This document shows, piece after piece, positions 1 through 8,764 of a DNA stretch of 64,000 nucleotides. The DNA is taken from the NCBI GenBank assembly GCA_009928435.1, contig JAABNQ010000008.1, positions 1 to 64,000 on the forward strand. Direction: 5' to 3'. How positions within the stretch are numbered: position 1 is the first letter of the stretch; the number at the start of each line of letters is the position of its first letter. Below the pieces are notes generated by a model. The model saw nothing but the letters and a program-made list of their open reading frames with translations. It was not told where the DNA came from and searched no databases. This DNA is from Bacillus sp. HF117_J1_D (lineage in GTDB: Bacteria; Bacillota; Bacilli; Bacillales; Bacillaceae_C). A program made the translations under genes and the position numbers.

Positions 1-60
1 TGACTTATCGTAGGAAGGAAGAGGAAGTCTGCTAGTCGATAGGCGCTGGAGCTGGGCGCA
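1..60 (-). repeat. Fragment of a dispersed intergenic repeat (family 2)
   Basis: Read on the minus strand, positions about 35-58 give a 'CAGCTCCAGCGCCTA' core. A related 'CAGCGCCTAGC' core occurs at 3134-3144 and 56849-56859, also between genes. This looks like the edge of a short intergenic repeat of the kind common in Bacillaceae. The match is short, so the family assignment is an inference. Confidence 0.4.
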
Positions 61-150
61 GCATAATCTGATAAATAAAGTTATCCACAAGCACAGAATT
101 TTATAATTTCCTATACATCAAAAAAGCACACAGCTTGTATGCTGCATGCT

Positions 151-918
151 TCATTTCTCTTCATCAGGTATATACGGCTCAATCAGTACTTCCACGCGCC
201 TGTTAGCTTCCCGGCCTTTTGCAGTTTTATTATCTGCGATCGGCTGAAATTCCCCAAAGCCTTTTGCACTAAATAAACGCGGATCTAACTTTTCGTCTTC
301 AAGGAGCACTTTCATAAAATTGACCGCCCTCATAACACTCAATTCCCAGTTAGACTGGAATTCCGAATTTTTGATGGGGACATTATCCGTATGCCCACTA
401 ATAATCACGCTTCTTGGCAGCTCCATTTCTAGCAATGCCGCAAGCTCCTTTGCGGTTTTTTTATCACCTTTTCTAACATCAGCACTTCCAGATTGAAACA
501 ACACACTGTCATTAATTGTGATCAATAATCCTTCGGAGGTCAATGAGGTGGAAAACTTGTCTTCAAACTTTTTTTCTTGAATGTAGTTATCGACCTTCTT
601 CTTAAGCGCTTCGAGAATTTTCAAATCTGCTAATTCATCTGCTAACTGCTCCTTCGGATCATTTTGAGAATCATCCTCTGCTTCATCTATTTGCTCTTCA
701 ATTTCCAACGGTTTTTCGAACTCAACCGGTCCATCTCCGCCGACAAAAATCCCGCTAAATACTTTGGAAATTTGTTGGAATTTCTGCGCATCCACAGAAC
801 TTGCCGCGAACAGTACGATGAAAAGTGCAAGAAGCAATGTCATCAAATCCGCATATGGAAGAAGCCAAGATTCTCCCAGATCCTCTTCATGCCGTTTTTT
901 TCGTCTACGCTTGGACAT
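151..918 (-). CDS. motB: Flagellar motor stator protein MotB
   Basis: Peptidoglycan-anchored stator subunit that, with MotA, forms the proton channel driving flagellar rotation. The 255-aa protein has a basic cytoplasmic N-terminus, one membrane helix at about residues 18-40 holding the conserved proton-binding Asp24 in PYADLMTLLL, a periplasmic linker, and a C-terminal OmpA-like domain (about 130-250) with the SGHTDNVPI motif. Its start overlaps the end of motA by 14 nt, so translation is probably coupled. The conserved Asp and the protonmotive-type sequence favour MotB over the sodium-type MotS, but that split is an inference. Confidence 0.95.
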   Translation of the reverse strand: MSKRRRKKRHEEDLGESWLLPYADLMTLLLALFIVLFAASSVDAQKFQQISKVFSGIFVGGDGPVEFEKPLEIEEQIDEAEDDSQNDPKEQLADELADLKILEALKKKVDNYIQEKKFEDKFSTSLTSEGLLITINDSVLFQSGSADVRKGDKKTAKELAALLEMELPRSVIISGHTDNVPIKNSEFQSNWELSVMRAVNFMKVLLEDEKLDPRLFSAKGFGEFQPIADNKTAKGREANRRVEVLIEPYIPDEEK

Positions 919-1705
919 TTGTCGCCACTTCTCTTTCGTCTTGCAGTTCTTTGCGTTGTTCCTTCGGAAGATAAGAAGCTAGCTTTTGCTCTATCATTCT
1001 TGGAGCCTCGCCTTCAAGGATAGATAAAATTCCTTCCACCATCAATTCTTTCAATCTTACTTCCTCATGAGATTTTCGTTTTAATTTATTTGCAAATGGA
1101 TGCCATAGCACATAGCCTGAAAAGATTCCAAAAAGCGTCGCGACAAAAGCAGCAGAAATAGCTACTCCGAGCTCATCTGTATTATCCATATTCCCCAAAG
1201 CAGCAATCAAACCGATTACAGCTCCAAGAACTCCCAATGTAGGTGCGTATGTACCTGCTTGTGTAAAAATCTGCGCTCCAACAGCATGCCGTTCTTCCAT
1301 TGCATCAATTTCGTCGTTAAGAACTTCGCGTATGTAGTCAGCACTTTGCCCATCAACAGCCATCAAAAGGCCCTGTTTTAAAAACGGTTCGTCGATTTTT
1401 TCCATTTCCGCTTCAAGGGCTAGCAAACCTTCCCTTCTTGCCAACTGCGCCATGTCTGAAAAAAGGATAATCAATTCCTTTGGCGTAGGCATCTTCTTCT
1501 CTTTGAAAATAATTCCAATTAGCTTTGGGACCTTCTTAATTTCAGAGGATGGGAATGCGATCGTAACACTAGCTGCTGTCCCCACAAAAATAACCAACAT
1601 CGCCGCTGGGTTCAGCAATGCTGTTAAATCTACTCCTTTTAGGAACATGCCTACCCCCACGGCAATGACACCGAGAACTACCCCAATCAATGATGTTTTA
1701 TCCAT
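905..1705 (-). CDS. motA: Flagellar motor stator protein MotA
   Basis: Integral membrane stator subunit, first gene of the motAB operon. The protein (266 aa from the preferred start) has four hydrophobic segments and the conserved MotA stretches LARREGLLALE and GTYAPTLGVLGAVIGLI. The ATG at 1705 gives MDKTSLIG, the same N-terminus as B. subtilis MotA, and sits about 7 nt after an AGGGTG ribosome binding site; an upstream in-frame GTG at 1714 lies inside that site and is unlikely to be used. A SigD-type promoter lies about 37 bp upstream. Confidence 0.95.
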   Translation of the reverse strand: MDKTSLIGVVLGVIAVGVGMFLKGVDLTALLNPAAMLVIFVGTAASVTIAFPSSEIKKVPKLIGIIFKEKKMPTPKELIILFSDMAQLARREGLLALEAEMEKIDEPFLKQGLLMAVDGQSADYIREVLNDEIDAMEERHAVGAQIFTQAGTYAPTLGVLGAVIGLIAALGNMDNTDELGVAISAAFVATLFGIFSGYVLWHPFANKLKRKSHEEVRLKELMVEGILSILEGEAPRMIEQKLASYLPKEQRKELQDEREVATNVQA

Positions 1706-1741
1706 TTGCTTCACCCTATACTAATAGTAGTCTTATCTCTA

Positions 1742-1767
1742 ATATCGGCAAAAGCAATTAAGTTTTA
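1742..1767 (-). promoter_or_regulatory. SigD-type (flagellar sigma) promoter of motAB
   Basis: On the minus strand TAAA is followed after 15 nt by CCGATAT (the base before it is G, giving GCCGATAT). This matches the known B. subtilis SigD consensus, and its placement upstream of motA fits flagellar-class expression. Confidence 0.8.
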
Positions 1768-2066
1768 AGCATCTTCATGTTGTTTTCTTTTTAAGAAGAG
1801 GAGAAAGAAGTACACTGCCTAGTCAAAAACTTCCTTTCTATTTTATGTTCATATCGTTTAAAAATAGATGAATTCGTTTTGATCTTTTTCTTCGCAAGCA
1901 TACTGTTATATTTCAATCATTTTTCGCTTAATTTTTTTCTTAATTCTTCAGTCTTAAGCTCATCCTCAGAATGTTACCAATTAAGCCAACAGACTTTGCT
2001 CATTTGATTCTCTCTGATCCTTATTAGATTAACCTTGCTCTCCACATTTATTTATATTATAATTCG

Positions 2067-2085
2067 AATCGTAATGATTACGATT
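2067..2085. promoter_or_regulatory. Zur box upstream of the zinc-binding lipoprotein
   Basis: AATCGTAATGATTACGATT is a perfect 9-1-9 inverted repeat containing the Zur consensus TCGTAATnATTACGA. It ends 44 bp before the ATG at 2130, a position expected to block transcription when zinc is sufficient. The rest of the 1768-2129 gap is AT-rich, with no further signal recognised. Confidence 0.9.
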
Positions 2086-2129
2086 TATTTAAAATTCATC
2101 ATGCCAATTGCGGAGAAAGGACTGAAGGG

Positions 2130-3080
2130 ATGGGGACCAAACGTTTTTTTATCGCTTTATTTTTGATTACCGCTCTCTTTTTGGCCGGTTGTAGCAAAGA
2201 ACCAGGTCAAATTAACCAAAAAAATAAAAATACATTATCCGTTTACACCACTATCTTCCCTATTGAAGATTTTACAAAAAAAATCGGGGGAGATCATGTA
2301 ATAGTAAAAAGTGTCTATCCTGCAGGAGCGGATGCCCACACTTATGAACCCACAATGAAAACCATGATGGACATTGCTAATTCGGACTTGTTGATCTATA
2401 ACGGAGCAGGCCTTGAAGCTTTTATTGGAAAAATGGAGAATTCCCTCAAAAACGAAAAAGTGGTGAAGGTTGAAGCTTCCAAAGGTGTCAAACTGTTGAG
2501 CAATGCTGAAGAACATGAGCATGGTGAAGATGATCACGATGATGGGCACCATCATGATAAAGATCCTCATATTTGGATCGATCCGGAAAACGCCATAATG
2601 ATGGCCGAAAATATAAAAAATGCACTGGCGGAAAAAATGCCATCTGCCAAGGATGATTTTGAAAAAAATTATCAAGAGCTAAAAGAGAAGCTTGAACAGC
2701 TCGACAAAGATTTAAGTACAGCAATTGAATCTGCAGATCGGAAAGAACTATTGGTTTCCCACGCAGCCTATGGTTATTGGGAACACCGTTATGGTTTGGA
2801 ACAAATCAGTATCACCGGAATCAGCGCTGAGAACGAGCCTTCTCAAAAGCAGTTGCAGGACATTATCGAAACAGCAAAAAAGCACCATATAAAATACATT
2901 ATCTATAATCAAAACCCATCTGCAAAAGTGGTGGACACTATTCAAAAAGAAACGGGAACTCAACCGCTCACTCTGCACAACCTTGAATACATTATTGAGA
3001 AAGATAAGGAAAACAAAGAAGATTATTTCAGTATCATGGATAAAAATATTGAAACACTGAAAAAAGCATTATCAAAATAG
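2130..3080 (+). CDS. Zinc-binding lipoprotein of a ZnuA/AdcA-type ABC transporter
   Basis: Extracellular solute-binding lipoprotein (cluster 9, metal binding) expected to capture zinc for an ABC importer. The 316-aa protein has a signal peptide with lipobox LAGC (Cys21), a His/Asp-rich loop at about 126-145 (HEHGEDDHDDGHHHDKD), and the family motifs DAHTYEPT, DPHIWIDP and SHAAYGYW with metal-binding histidines. A Zur box precedes it. Unlike B. subtilis znuACB, no permease or ATPase gene adjoins it: it stands alone between motA and a terminator, so partner genes must be elsewhere. Confidence 0.9.
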   Translation: MGTKRFFIALFLITALFLAGCSKEPGQINQKNKNTLSVYTTIFPIEDFTKKIGGDHVIVKSVYPAGADAHTYEPTMKTMMDIANSDLLIYNGAGLEAFIGKMENSLKNEKVVKVEASKGVKLLSNAEEHEHGEDDHDDGHHHDKDPHIWIDPENAIMMAENIKNALAEKMPSAKDDFEKNYQELKEKLEQLDKDLSTAIESADRKELLVSHAAYGYWEHRYGLEQISITGISAENEPSQKQLQDIIETAKKHHIKYIIYNQNPSAKVVDTIQKETGTQPLTLHNLEYIIEKDKENKEDYFSIMDKNIETLKKALSK

Positions 3081-3083
3081 TAG

Positions 3084-3127
3084 AAAGCTGGACAGCACCT
3101 CATTCAGAAGTGTCGTCCAGCTTTTTC
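3084..3127 (+). terminator. Rho-independent terminator after the zinc-binding lipoprotein gene
   Basis: AAAGCTGGAC pairs with GTCCAGCTTT around a loop of about 23 nt and is followed by a T-rich run. It lies 4 bp past the stop codon at 3080. Confidence 0.85.
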
Positions 3128-3130
3128 TTT

Positions 3131-3192
3131 GTCCAGCGCCTAGCACCTTGAGATCACACTCCACTTTACTGTCGTGATCCTCCTCAAGAAGT
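3131..3192 (+). repeat. Fragment of intergenic repeat family 2 with hairpin
   Basis: Begins GTCCAGCGCCTAGC, the core also seen at the window start and near 56849. CTTGAGATCAC can pair with GTGATC...CTCAAG, giving an imperfect hairpin. It lies between the convergent zinc-binding lipoprotein and hmp genes. Confidence 0.45.
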
Positions 3193-3199
3193 GGTTTGA

Positions 3200-4420
3200 T
3201 TAAACAGCTGCTTCCACTTTTTCCAATTCAAGCGCAGGTCCGAAGAACTCGTAACGGATGTTTTCATCGGAAACGCCAAGATCAGATAGAATTGTAACAA
3301 CTGCTTTCAAGAATGGCACAGGTCCGCATACATAGCAGATTGTATCCTTGGAGATTTTATCTGCCAAAAATTCTTTTGTAATATAACCAGTAAAGTCATG
3401 ATCGCCATCTTTGTTCACTGGGTCTTGGTAGCCGTAATAACAGCTTCCATTATGAAGTTTCCCTGCCAATTCACACGCTTCCTTGCTAAAAGCATGTACT
3501 CCCTCATTTCTCGCAGAATGGATAAATGTTACATGACGATTAGAATTGTTTTTAACTAAAGTTTCAAGCATGCTCATCATAGGTGTTAGTCCTACCCCAC
3601 CACTGATAAGGGTGACTGGTGCGGTTTCTTCCATATTTAATGTAAAGTCTCCCGCTGGCGCACTTGCTTGAATTGTATCTCCCACATTTATATGGTCATG
3701 CAGGTAATTGGACACTTTTCCATTTGGTTCGAAGTCTGCTTCTCTTTTAACAGAGATTCTGTAATAGTCATTTCCTGGTGCACAAGATAAGCTGTATTGG
3801 CGATTGAGCGCATATTTTTCACCAGGGAGATTGACGTTAACTGTAATATATTGACCAGGCTCATACGTCGGTAACGATTGACCGTCCTTCGCTTTGAAAT
3901 AGAAGGAAGTGATGACATCACTTTCTTTCACTTTCTCCACGACTTCCAACTCCTTAAAGTCTTCCCAGCCTCCAACTTGATTTTTTGCTGATTTGTACAT
4001 GTCCGCTTCAATGTCGATGAATGCTTGTGCAATCACACCATAGGCTTCTGCCCACGCATTGATAATGTCGTCGGTGGCTGCATCTCCAAGAACCTCTTTA
4101 ATAGCTTCCAATAGATGCTTTCCTACAATCGGATAGTGTTCCGGTTTTACTCCAAGACCACGGTGTTTATGCGCTACTTGAACTACAGCAGGAACAACAC
4201 TTTCCAATTGGTCGATATGTTTGGCAGCTGCCAACACCATATTCGCAAGCGCTGTTTGCTGGCGTCCTTGAGATTGGTTCGTGTGGTTGAAGATGTTCAG
4301 CAATTCCGGATGGTTTTTAAACATATTTTTGTAAAAAACTGTTGTAATTGTAACCCCGTGCTTCTCTAATACTGGAACTGTGGATTTAACAATATCAATC
4401 GTTTCTTGTGAAAGAGCCAT
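3200..4420 (-). CDS. hmp: Flavohaemoglobin (nitric oxide dioxygenase)
   Basis: Cytosolic enzyme that converts NO to nitrate using O2 and NAD(P)H. The 406-aa protein has an N-terminal globin domain (about 1-140) with distal Tyr30 and proximal His86 (AHKHRGLG), an FAD-binding reductase domain with RQYSLS (about residue 210), and an NAD-binding domain with GGVGLTPMMSML. Length equals the family norm. It is transcribed divergently from nsrR, and two NsrR-type operators lie in the shared intergenic region, so NO should derepress it. Confidence 0.95.
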   Translation of the reverse strand: MALSQETIDIVKSTVPVLEKHGVTITTVFYKNMFKNHPELLNIFNHTNQSQGRQQTALANMVLAAAKHIDQLESVVPAVVQVAHKHRGLGVKPEHYPIVGKHLLEAIKEVLGDAATDDIINAWAEAYGVIAQAFIDIEADMYKSAKNQVGGWEDFKELEVVEKVKESDVITSFYFKAKDGQSLPTYEPGQYITVNVNLPGEKYALNRQYSLSCAPGNDYYRISVKREADFEPNGKVSNYLHDHINVGDTIQASAPAGDFTLNMEETAPVTLISGGVGLTPMMSMLETLVKNNSNRHVTFIHSARNEGVHAFSKEACELAGKLHNGSCYYGYQDPVNKDGDHDFTGYITKEFLADKISKDTICYVCGPVPFLKAVVTILSDLGVSDENIRYEFFGPALELEKVEAAV

Positions 4421-4438
4421 TTTTCATTCTCCTTTTTA

Positions 4439-4461
4439 AAGATGTATTTGGAATCTATCTT
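4439..4461. promoter_or_regulatory. NsrR operator proximal to hmp
   Basis: AAGATGTATTT, one spacer base, then GAATCTATCTT: an imperfect 11-1-11 inverted repeat matching the known NsrR box (AAGATGCATTT with its complement). It lies 19-41 bp upstream of the hmp start. Confidence 0.75.
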
Positions 4462-4552
4462 TAATTTCACTTTAAAGTATTTAAGTGAAGGTCACAATCC
4501 CTTTTGAACATGTGTAAAAAAGCTGACAAAATCTAGACGTAATTTGTTCACA

Positions 4553-4575
4553 AAGATGCATTTGAAATATATCTT
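4553..4575. promoter_or_regulatory. NsrR operator proximal to nsrR
   Basis: AAGATGCATTT, one base, then AAATATATCTT: close to the full NsrR consensus palindrome. It is 78 bp before nsrR, which suggests autoregulation as well as control of hmp. Confidence 0.8.
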
Positions 4576-4652
4576 TTAAATCTTTCCCGTTACAGTGCAC
4601 TGCACTGCCTTTTGCAGCTTGAAAATGATATGATTATTAGTGGTGATGGAAA

Positions 4653-5093
4653 ATGAGATTGACAAACTACACTGATTATTCTTTGCGTGTTTTAATATAC
4701 CTTGCCCTAAAAAAACCCGGCGAATTAGCCAATATTACAGAGATTGCAGAGGTATACAATATTTCAAGAAACCATCTGACGAAGGTTATTCACGAACTTG
4801 GGAAAATGGGTGTCCTTCACACGATCCGCGGTCGCGGAGGCGGAATCAAGCTAGCCCTACCTCCTGAGGAAATCAATATCGGACAAATTGTGCGAAAAAC
4901 AGAGGATGATTTCAATATAGTGGAATGTTTCAATGAAGGCTCCGCACATTGTGTCATTTCCCCTGTATGCGGCTTAAAGCATGTCCTTAACCGCGCCCTA
5001 TTCGCCTATCTAGCTGTCTTAGATGAATATACGCTTGCCGACATCATCACATCCCCATTTGACTACCGCACTCTGCTTGGAATGGAGGAATAG
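4653..5093 (+). CDS. nsrR: Nitric oxide-sensing Rrf2-family repressor NsrR
   Basis: Winged-helix iron-sulfur repressor. The 146-aa protein has the Rrf2 N-terminus (MRLTNYTDYSLRVLIYLA), the recognition helix region ISRNHLTKVIHELG, the wing GRGGGIKLA, and three cysteines at 92, 100 and 106, the positions that hold the cluster in B. subtilis NsrR. The divergent hmp gene and the two operators support the assignment over IscR or CymR. Confidence 0.93.
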   Translation: MRLTNYTDYSLRVLIYLALKKPGELANITEIAEVYNISRNHLTKVIHELGKMGVLHTIRGRGGGIKLALPPEEINIGQIVRKTEDDFNIVECFNEGSAHCVISPVCGLKHVLNRALFAYLAVLDEYTLADIITSPFDYRTLLGMEE

Positions 5094-5162
5094 GGAGCGT
5101 TGGATTTACCTTCCTAGGCTGTTAAAATAAAGCAAACCACTTTTTTACAAAGGAGAATGTAT

Positions 5163-6395
5163 ATGGCTGATTTTCTAGAAACACTTGAAAAGTATGCAGA
5201 GCTTTCTGTAAAGGTTGGCGTCAACATTCAAAAAGGACAGACTCTTGTAGTAAACGCAGCAATTGACAATGCGGAATTTATTCGACTAGTGGTGAAAAAA
5301 GCTTATGAAGAGGGAGCTAAAAACGTAATAGTGAATTGGACAGACGATATCGTGACACGCCTGAAATATGATATGGCACCTGACGAAGCTTTCCATGAAT
5401 ATCCACATTGGCGCGCCAATGAATTGGAGGAGCTTGCGGAAAAAGGTGCTGCATTCATGTCTGTCATCTCTTCTGGACCCGATTTATTAAAGGGCATCGA
5501 TCCAAACAGGATTGCTAACTTCCAGAAGGCAGCTGGAAAAGCGATGAATAAATATCGCCAATACATTCAATCGGATAAAATAAGTTGGACTGTCATTGCA
5601 GCCCCTTCCGAAGATTGGGCGAAGAAGGTCTTTCCAGATGCTCCCTCTGAAGAACAGATCAGCAATCTGTGGGAAGCCATTTTTAAGGCGACAAGAGCTA
5701 ATCTCGACAACCCCATTCAGGCTTGGAAAGACCATGACCGAAACCTGCATGAAAAGGTTGATTACTTAAATGAACGCCGTTATAAAAAACTTCATTATAA
5801 AGCCCCTGGTACCGATTTAACAATCGAACTCCCGAAAGGCCATCTTTGGGTCGGGGCTGGCAGCGTTAACGAAAAAGGCGATGAATTCATGGCTAATATG
5901 CCAACCGAAGAAGTTTTTACAGTGCCTTATAAATACGGCGTAAACGGTACTGTTTCAAATACGAAGCCGCTCAGCTACGGAGGCAACATGATTGACGGCT
6001 TTACGCTGACTTTCGAAAAAGGAAAGATTGTGGATATAAAAGCGAAGGAAGGCGAAGAGATTTTAAAAGGGTTGGTTGATACCGACGAAGGTTCTCACTA
6101 CTTGGGGGAAATAGCTCTTGTTCCTTTTAACTCTCCTATCTCCCAGTCAAACATTTTATTTTATAACACCCTGTTTGACGAAAATGCCTCCAACCATGTT
6201 GCAATTGGAAGCGCCTATGCCTTCTGTCTAGAAGGCGGAAAAAGCATGAGTCAGGATGAGTTGGAACAGAATGGATTGAATACGAGCATCACTCACGTTG
6301 ACTTCATGATTGGTTCAGAGAAGATGGATATTGACGGAATTCTAGAGTCTGGGGAAAGCGAACCAGTTTTCCGAAATGGAGATTGGGCGTTTTAA
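5163..6395 (+). CDS. ampS: M29-family aminopeptidase (AmpS type)
   Basis: Metal-dependent cytosolic aminopeptidase removing N-terminal residues from peptides. The protein (410 aa from ATG 5163) carries the M29 features EGSHYLGEIALVP, the ASNHVAIGSAY block and HVDFMIG, which supply the Glu, His and Asp metal ligands of the family. ATG 5163 is preferred because the AGGAGA at 5151-5156 is 6 nt away, whereas the ATG at 5157 directly abuts it. The TAA stop lies in the first bases of a dispersed repeat element (copy A). Confidence 0.9.
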   Translation: MADFLETLEKYAELSVKVGVNIQKGQTLVVNAAIDNAEFIRLVVKKAYEEGAKNVIVNWTDDIVTRLKYDMAPDEAFHEYPHWRANELEELAEKGAAFMSVISSGPDLLKGIDPNRIANFQKAAGKAMNKYRQYIQSDKISWTVIAAPSEDWAKKVFPDAPSEEQISNLWEAIFKATRANLDNPIQAWKDHDRNLHEKVDYLNERRYKKLHYKAPGTDLTIELPKGHLWVGAGSVNEKGDEFMANMPTEEVFTVPYKYGVNGTVSNTKPLSYGGNMIDGFTLTFEKGKIVDIKAKEGEEILKGLVDTDEGSHYLGEIALVPFNSPISQSNILFYNTLFDENASNHVAIGSAYAFCLEGGKSMSQDELEQNGLNTSITHVDFMIGSEKMDIDGILESGESEPVFRNGDWAF

Positions 6396-6468
6396 CTTCA
6401 TTCAACAGAAGTCTCCCACTCGGCGAATGCCACAGATTGGGCATATTTGGGCGCAAATACGCCAAGGC
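6391..6468 (-). repeat. Dispersed structured repeat element, copy A (internally deleted)
   Basis: Read on the minus strand it starts GCCTTGGCGTATTTGCGCC and ends GACTTCTGTTGAATGAAGTTAA, the two ends shared with the copies at 23581, 30271 and 38448. The middle (terminal-stem partner, GAACCCCAACTGAA block) is missing. Its terminal TTTAACTTC provides the stop codon of the aminopeptidase gene. Confidence 0.8.
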
Positions 6469-6509
6469 ATAAGAAATTAGAGGTTTGGCAGCTGCCAAAC
6501 CTCTTTCGT

Positions 6510-6755
6510 TTAATAATAGTCGAGTTCTGTTGCCCAATGGCTTCCCAATTCTTCTAAATAACGGTCTTCATATTCTTCAGGCTCGTCCATTAATGGAATC
6601 TCGTTGGGACTGCTTTGATTACTATTCATCCCAATTAAATTCTTTAATCCAATGGCTGACTCCTGCTTCCTTTTGACAATCACCGAATCATCCCACCGCT
6701 TCATCACGAAAGAACCATTCGGATGGTACATCAACCTTTTTGACAGCTTGTCCAT
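6510..6755 (-). CDS. Small hypothetical protein, 81 aa
   Basis: Unrecognised soluble, charged protein beginning MDKLSKRLMYHPNGSF and ending in an acidic tail (DEPEEYEDRYLEELGSHW). ATG 6755 is chosen because an AAAGGAGAG ribosome binding site precedes it by 9 nt; a longer frame to 6839 has no such site. No membrane segment or known motif is visible. It is probably monocistronic, between convergent ampS and the divergent thioesterase gene. Confidence 0.7.
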   Translation of the reverse strand: MDKLSKRLMYHPNGSFVMKRWDDSVIVKRKQESAIGLKNLIGMNSNQSSPNEIPLMDEPEEYEDRYLEELGSHWATELDYY

Positions 6756-6880
6756 TGCGACATCTCTCCTTTTTTTAAAAATATTCCAATACACTTGTGG
6801 CCAGAGACGCCAAAGACTTAAATGAATGGAGAAGCACATTCATCTATACCCTTAAATATAGTTCGTAAACATGATGAAAC

Positions 6881-6909
6881 TTAAGTTATTTTTTCCTATT
6901 GGGTATAAT
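6881..6909 (+). promoter_or_regulatory. Possible SigA promoter of the thioesterase gene
   Basis: A perfect TATAAT at 6904-6909 lies 34 bp before the ATG at 6943. The candidate -35 at 6881 (TTAAGT, spacer 17) is weak. Confidence 0.45.
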
Positions 6910-6942
6910 GGGTAACAGTTTAACATCTATGAGGTGAAAGAA

Positions 6943-7458
6943 ATGGAACAACGACCAAGCAAGAAAATGAAAGATTCGCTGACTGTAAAAACAAGCCATG
7001 TCTCCCCACCAGATACGAATCATCATGGCAATTTATTTGGCGGGAAGTTAATGTCCGATGTTGATGATGTAGCATCGATAGCTGCCGCCAGATTCGCACG
7101 GAAACCAGTTGTCACGGTATCTACGGATTCCGTGGACTTTTTCAAACCGATCCTGATCGGTGATGCCGTTACTATGGAAGCCATCGTTACATGGAGCGGC
7201 ACGACGTCAATGGAAGTATTTGTAAAAGTCTTATCTGAACACTTGATTACTGGCGAAAAATCCATTGCTGCTTTTTCATTCCTTACCTTTGTTGCTTTGG
7301 ATGAAAATGGACGGCCCAGTTCTGTGCCAAAGGCTATACCCGAATCAGAGGAGGAACATTGGCTAAATAAAACAGCCCAGGATCGGGCGGCTCACCGTCA
7401 AAAGAGAAAAAAAGAGAGCAGGGATTTGGCTGATTTTTTTTCAAATCTAAGTCTTTGA
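6943..7458 (+). CDS. Acyl-CoA thioesterase, hotdog fold (YkhA type)
   Basis: Predicted cytosolic acyl-CoA hydrolase. The 171-aa protein has the hotdog signature NHHGNLFGGKLMSDVDDVA (about residues 25-45) with the conserved Asn-His and Asp, then VDFFKPILIGD. A basic C-terminal tail follows. ATG 6943 lies 6 nt after GAGGTG; an in-frame GTG at 6934 is inside that site and is rejected. It resembles B. subtilis YkhA and the BACH group; the natural substrate is unknown. Confidence 0.88.
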   Translation: MEQRPSKKMKDSLTVKTSHVSPPDTNHHGNLFGGKLMSDVDDVASIAAARFARKPVVTVSTDSVDFFKPILIGDAVTMEAIVTWSGTTSMEVFVKVLSEHLITGEKSIAAFSFLTFVALDENGRPSSVPKAIPESEEEHWLNKTAQDRAAHRQKRKKESRDLADFFSNLSL

Positions 7459-7691
7459 AGCAGGAATATATTGGATGATTACAATTCTGCAATAATTTTA
7501 CAAGAAGTTTAAGTTTGTATAACAGCCGCCATCAAGAGACAAATAAAATTGGGAATTATCAAGGCTTACAGCATTTTCCTCCCTCCTTTGACTGTAACAA
7601 TTTCTTCCACTTGCCAAATACATAAGAAATATCCCTATAAATTTATTATACTTAACATAGGATATTACAAGTAAAGGCAAGGTGGACCATT

Positions 7692-8702
7692 ATGTTTTCA
7701 AGTACTGAAATTGGGATTGATTTAGGAACAGCTAATGTTCTAGTTTATACAAAAAATAAAGGAATTATTTTGAATGAACCATCCGTTGTAGCGGTTCATA
7801 CAGATACTAAGCAAGTCATAGCGGTTGGAGCGGAAGCTAAAGAGATGATTGGTAAGACACCTGCCAGTATTACAGCTGTTCGTCCACTTCAGGACGGAGT
7901 TATTGCTGATTTTGACATCACCAGCCAAATGCTGAAGCAAGTCATGAAGAAGGCGGGAAAGACATTGGGGCTTGCCATCCGTAAACCGGATGTGGTTGTC
8001 TGCACTCCGTCTGGCGCTACCTCAGTTGAAAGGCGGGCCATCCATGATGCCGTTAAATCTTGCGGCGCCAAAAATGTCCACTTAATAGAAGAACCTGTCG
8101 CTGCGGCAATCGGAGCTGATCTTCCTGTTGAAGAGCCCGTTGCAAATGTGGTTGTGGATATTGGCGGAGGAACAACAGAAGTGGCCATCATTTCTTACGG
8201 CGGTGTTGTCAATTGCAATACCGTTCGTATCGGCGGTGACTTACTCAATGAAAATATCATTCAGCATGTCAGAAAAGGCTATAATCTATTAATTGGTGAA
8301 CGGACAGCTGAAAACATCAAGATTGAAATCGGTTATGCACTAGTTGAGCACCATGAGAAAAAAATGGATGTTCGCGGACGGGATCTTGTAACAGGACTCC
8401 CAAAAACAATCACATTAAGTTCCTACGAAATTCAAGAATCATTGAAGGAATCTTTGCTTCACATTTTGGAAGCCATCCGAGCCACATTAGAGAACTGCCC
8501 AGCTGAATTGAGCGGAGATATCGTTGACCATGGGGTAGTTCTATCAGGGGGCGGCGCCCTGTTGAATGGAATGCAGGAATGGCTGAGTAATGAAATCATC
8601 GTTCCTGTCCATATTGCACCAAACCCATTGGAATCTGTGGCTATCGGAACAGGACGAGCCCTCAAATTCATCAATAAATTGCAGACGGTTAACAATGAAT
8701 AG
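7692..8702 (+). CDS. mreBH: Actin-like cell-shape protein MreBH
   Basis: Membrane-associated actin homologue guiding lateral cell-wall synthesis; in B. subtilis MreBH positions the LytE hydrolase. The 336-aa protein shows the MreB phosphate loop [40 protein letters not shown] and the C-terminal [10 protein letters not shown]. The N-terminus [15 protein letters not shown] and overall sequence are closest to MreBH rather than MreB or Mbl. No mreCD follow, as expected for MreBH. AAGGTGG precedes the ATG by 6 nt. I could not convincingly place a SigI promoter. Confidence 0.9.
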   Translation: MFSSTEIGIDLGTANVLVYTKNKGIILNEPSVVAVHTDTKQVIAVGAEAKEMIGKTPASITAVRPLQDGVIADFDITSQMLKQVMKKAGKTLGLAIRKPDVVVCTPSGATSVERRAIHDAVKSCGAKNVHLIEEPVAAAIGADLPVEEPVANVVVDIGGGTTEVAIISYGGVVNCNTVRIGGDLLNENIIQHVRKGYNLLIGERTAENIKIEIGYALVEHHEKKMDVRGRDLVTGLPKTITLSSYEIQESLKESLLHILEAIRATLENCPAELSGDIVDHGVVLSGGGALLNGMQEWLSNEIIVPVHIAPNPLESVAIGTGRALKFINKLQTVNNE

Positions 8703-8731
8703 ATTCGGAAATTGTTTTTACTAGCTATAAA

Positions 8732-8764
8732 GAAAAGCGCAAGGCGCGTAGCCTTGCGCTTTTC
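8732..8764. terminator. Bidirectional terminator between mreBH and floT
   Basis: GAAAAGCGCAAGGC pairs with GCCTTGCGCTTTTC around a 5-nt loop: a perfect 14-bp stem whose ends give U-runs on both strands. It lies between the two convergent genes. Confidence 0.9.

Noticed and set aside
7459-7691. SigI promoter for mreBH
   Set aside because: Expected from B. subtilis, but no motif pair was convincing in this sequence.
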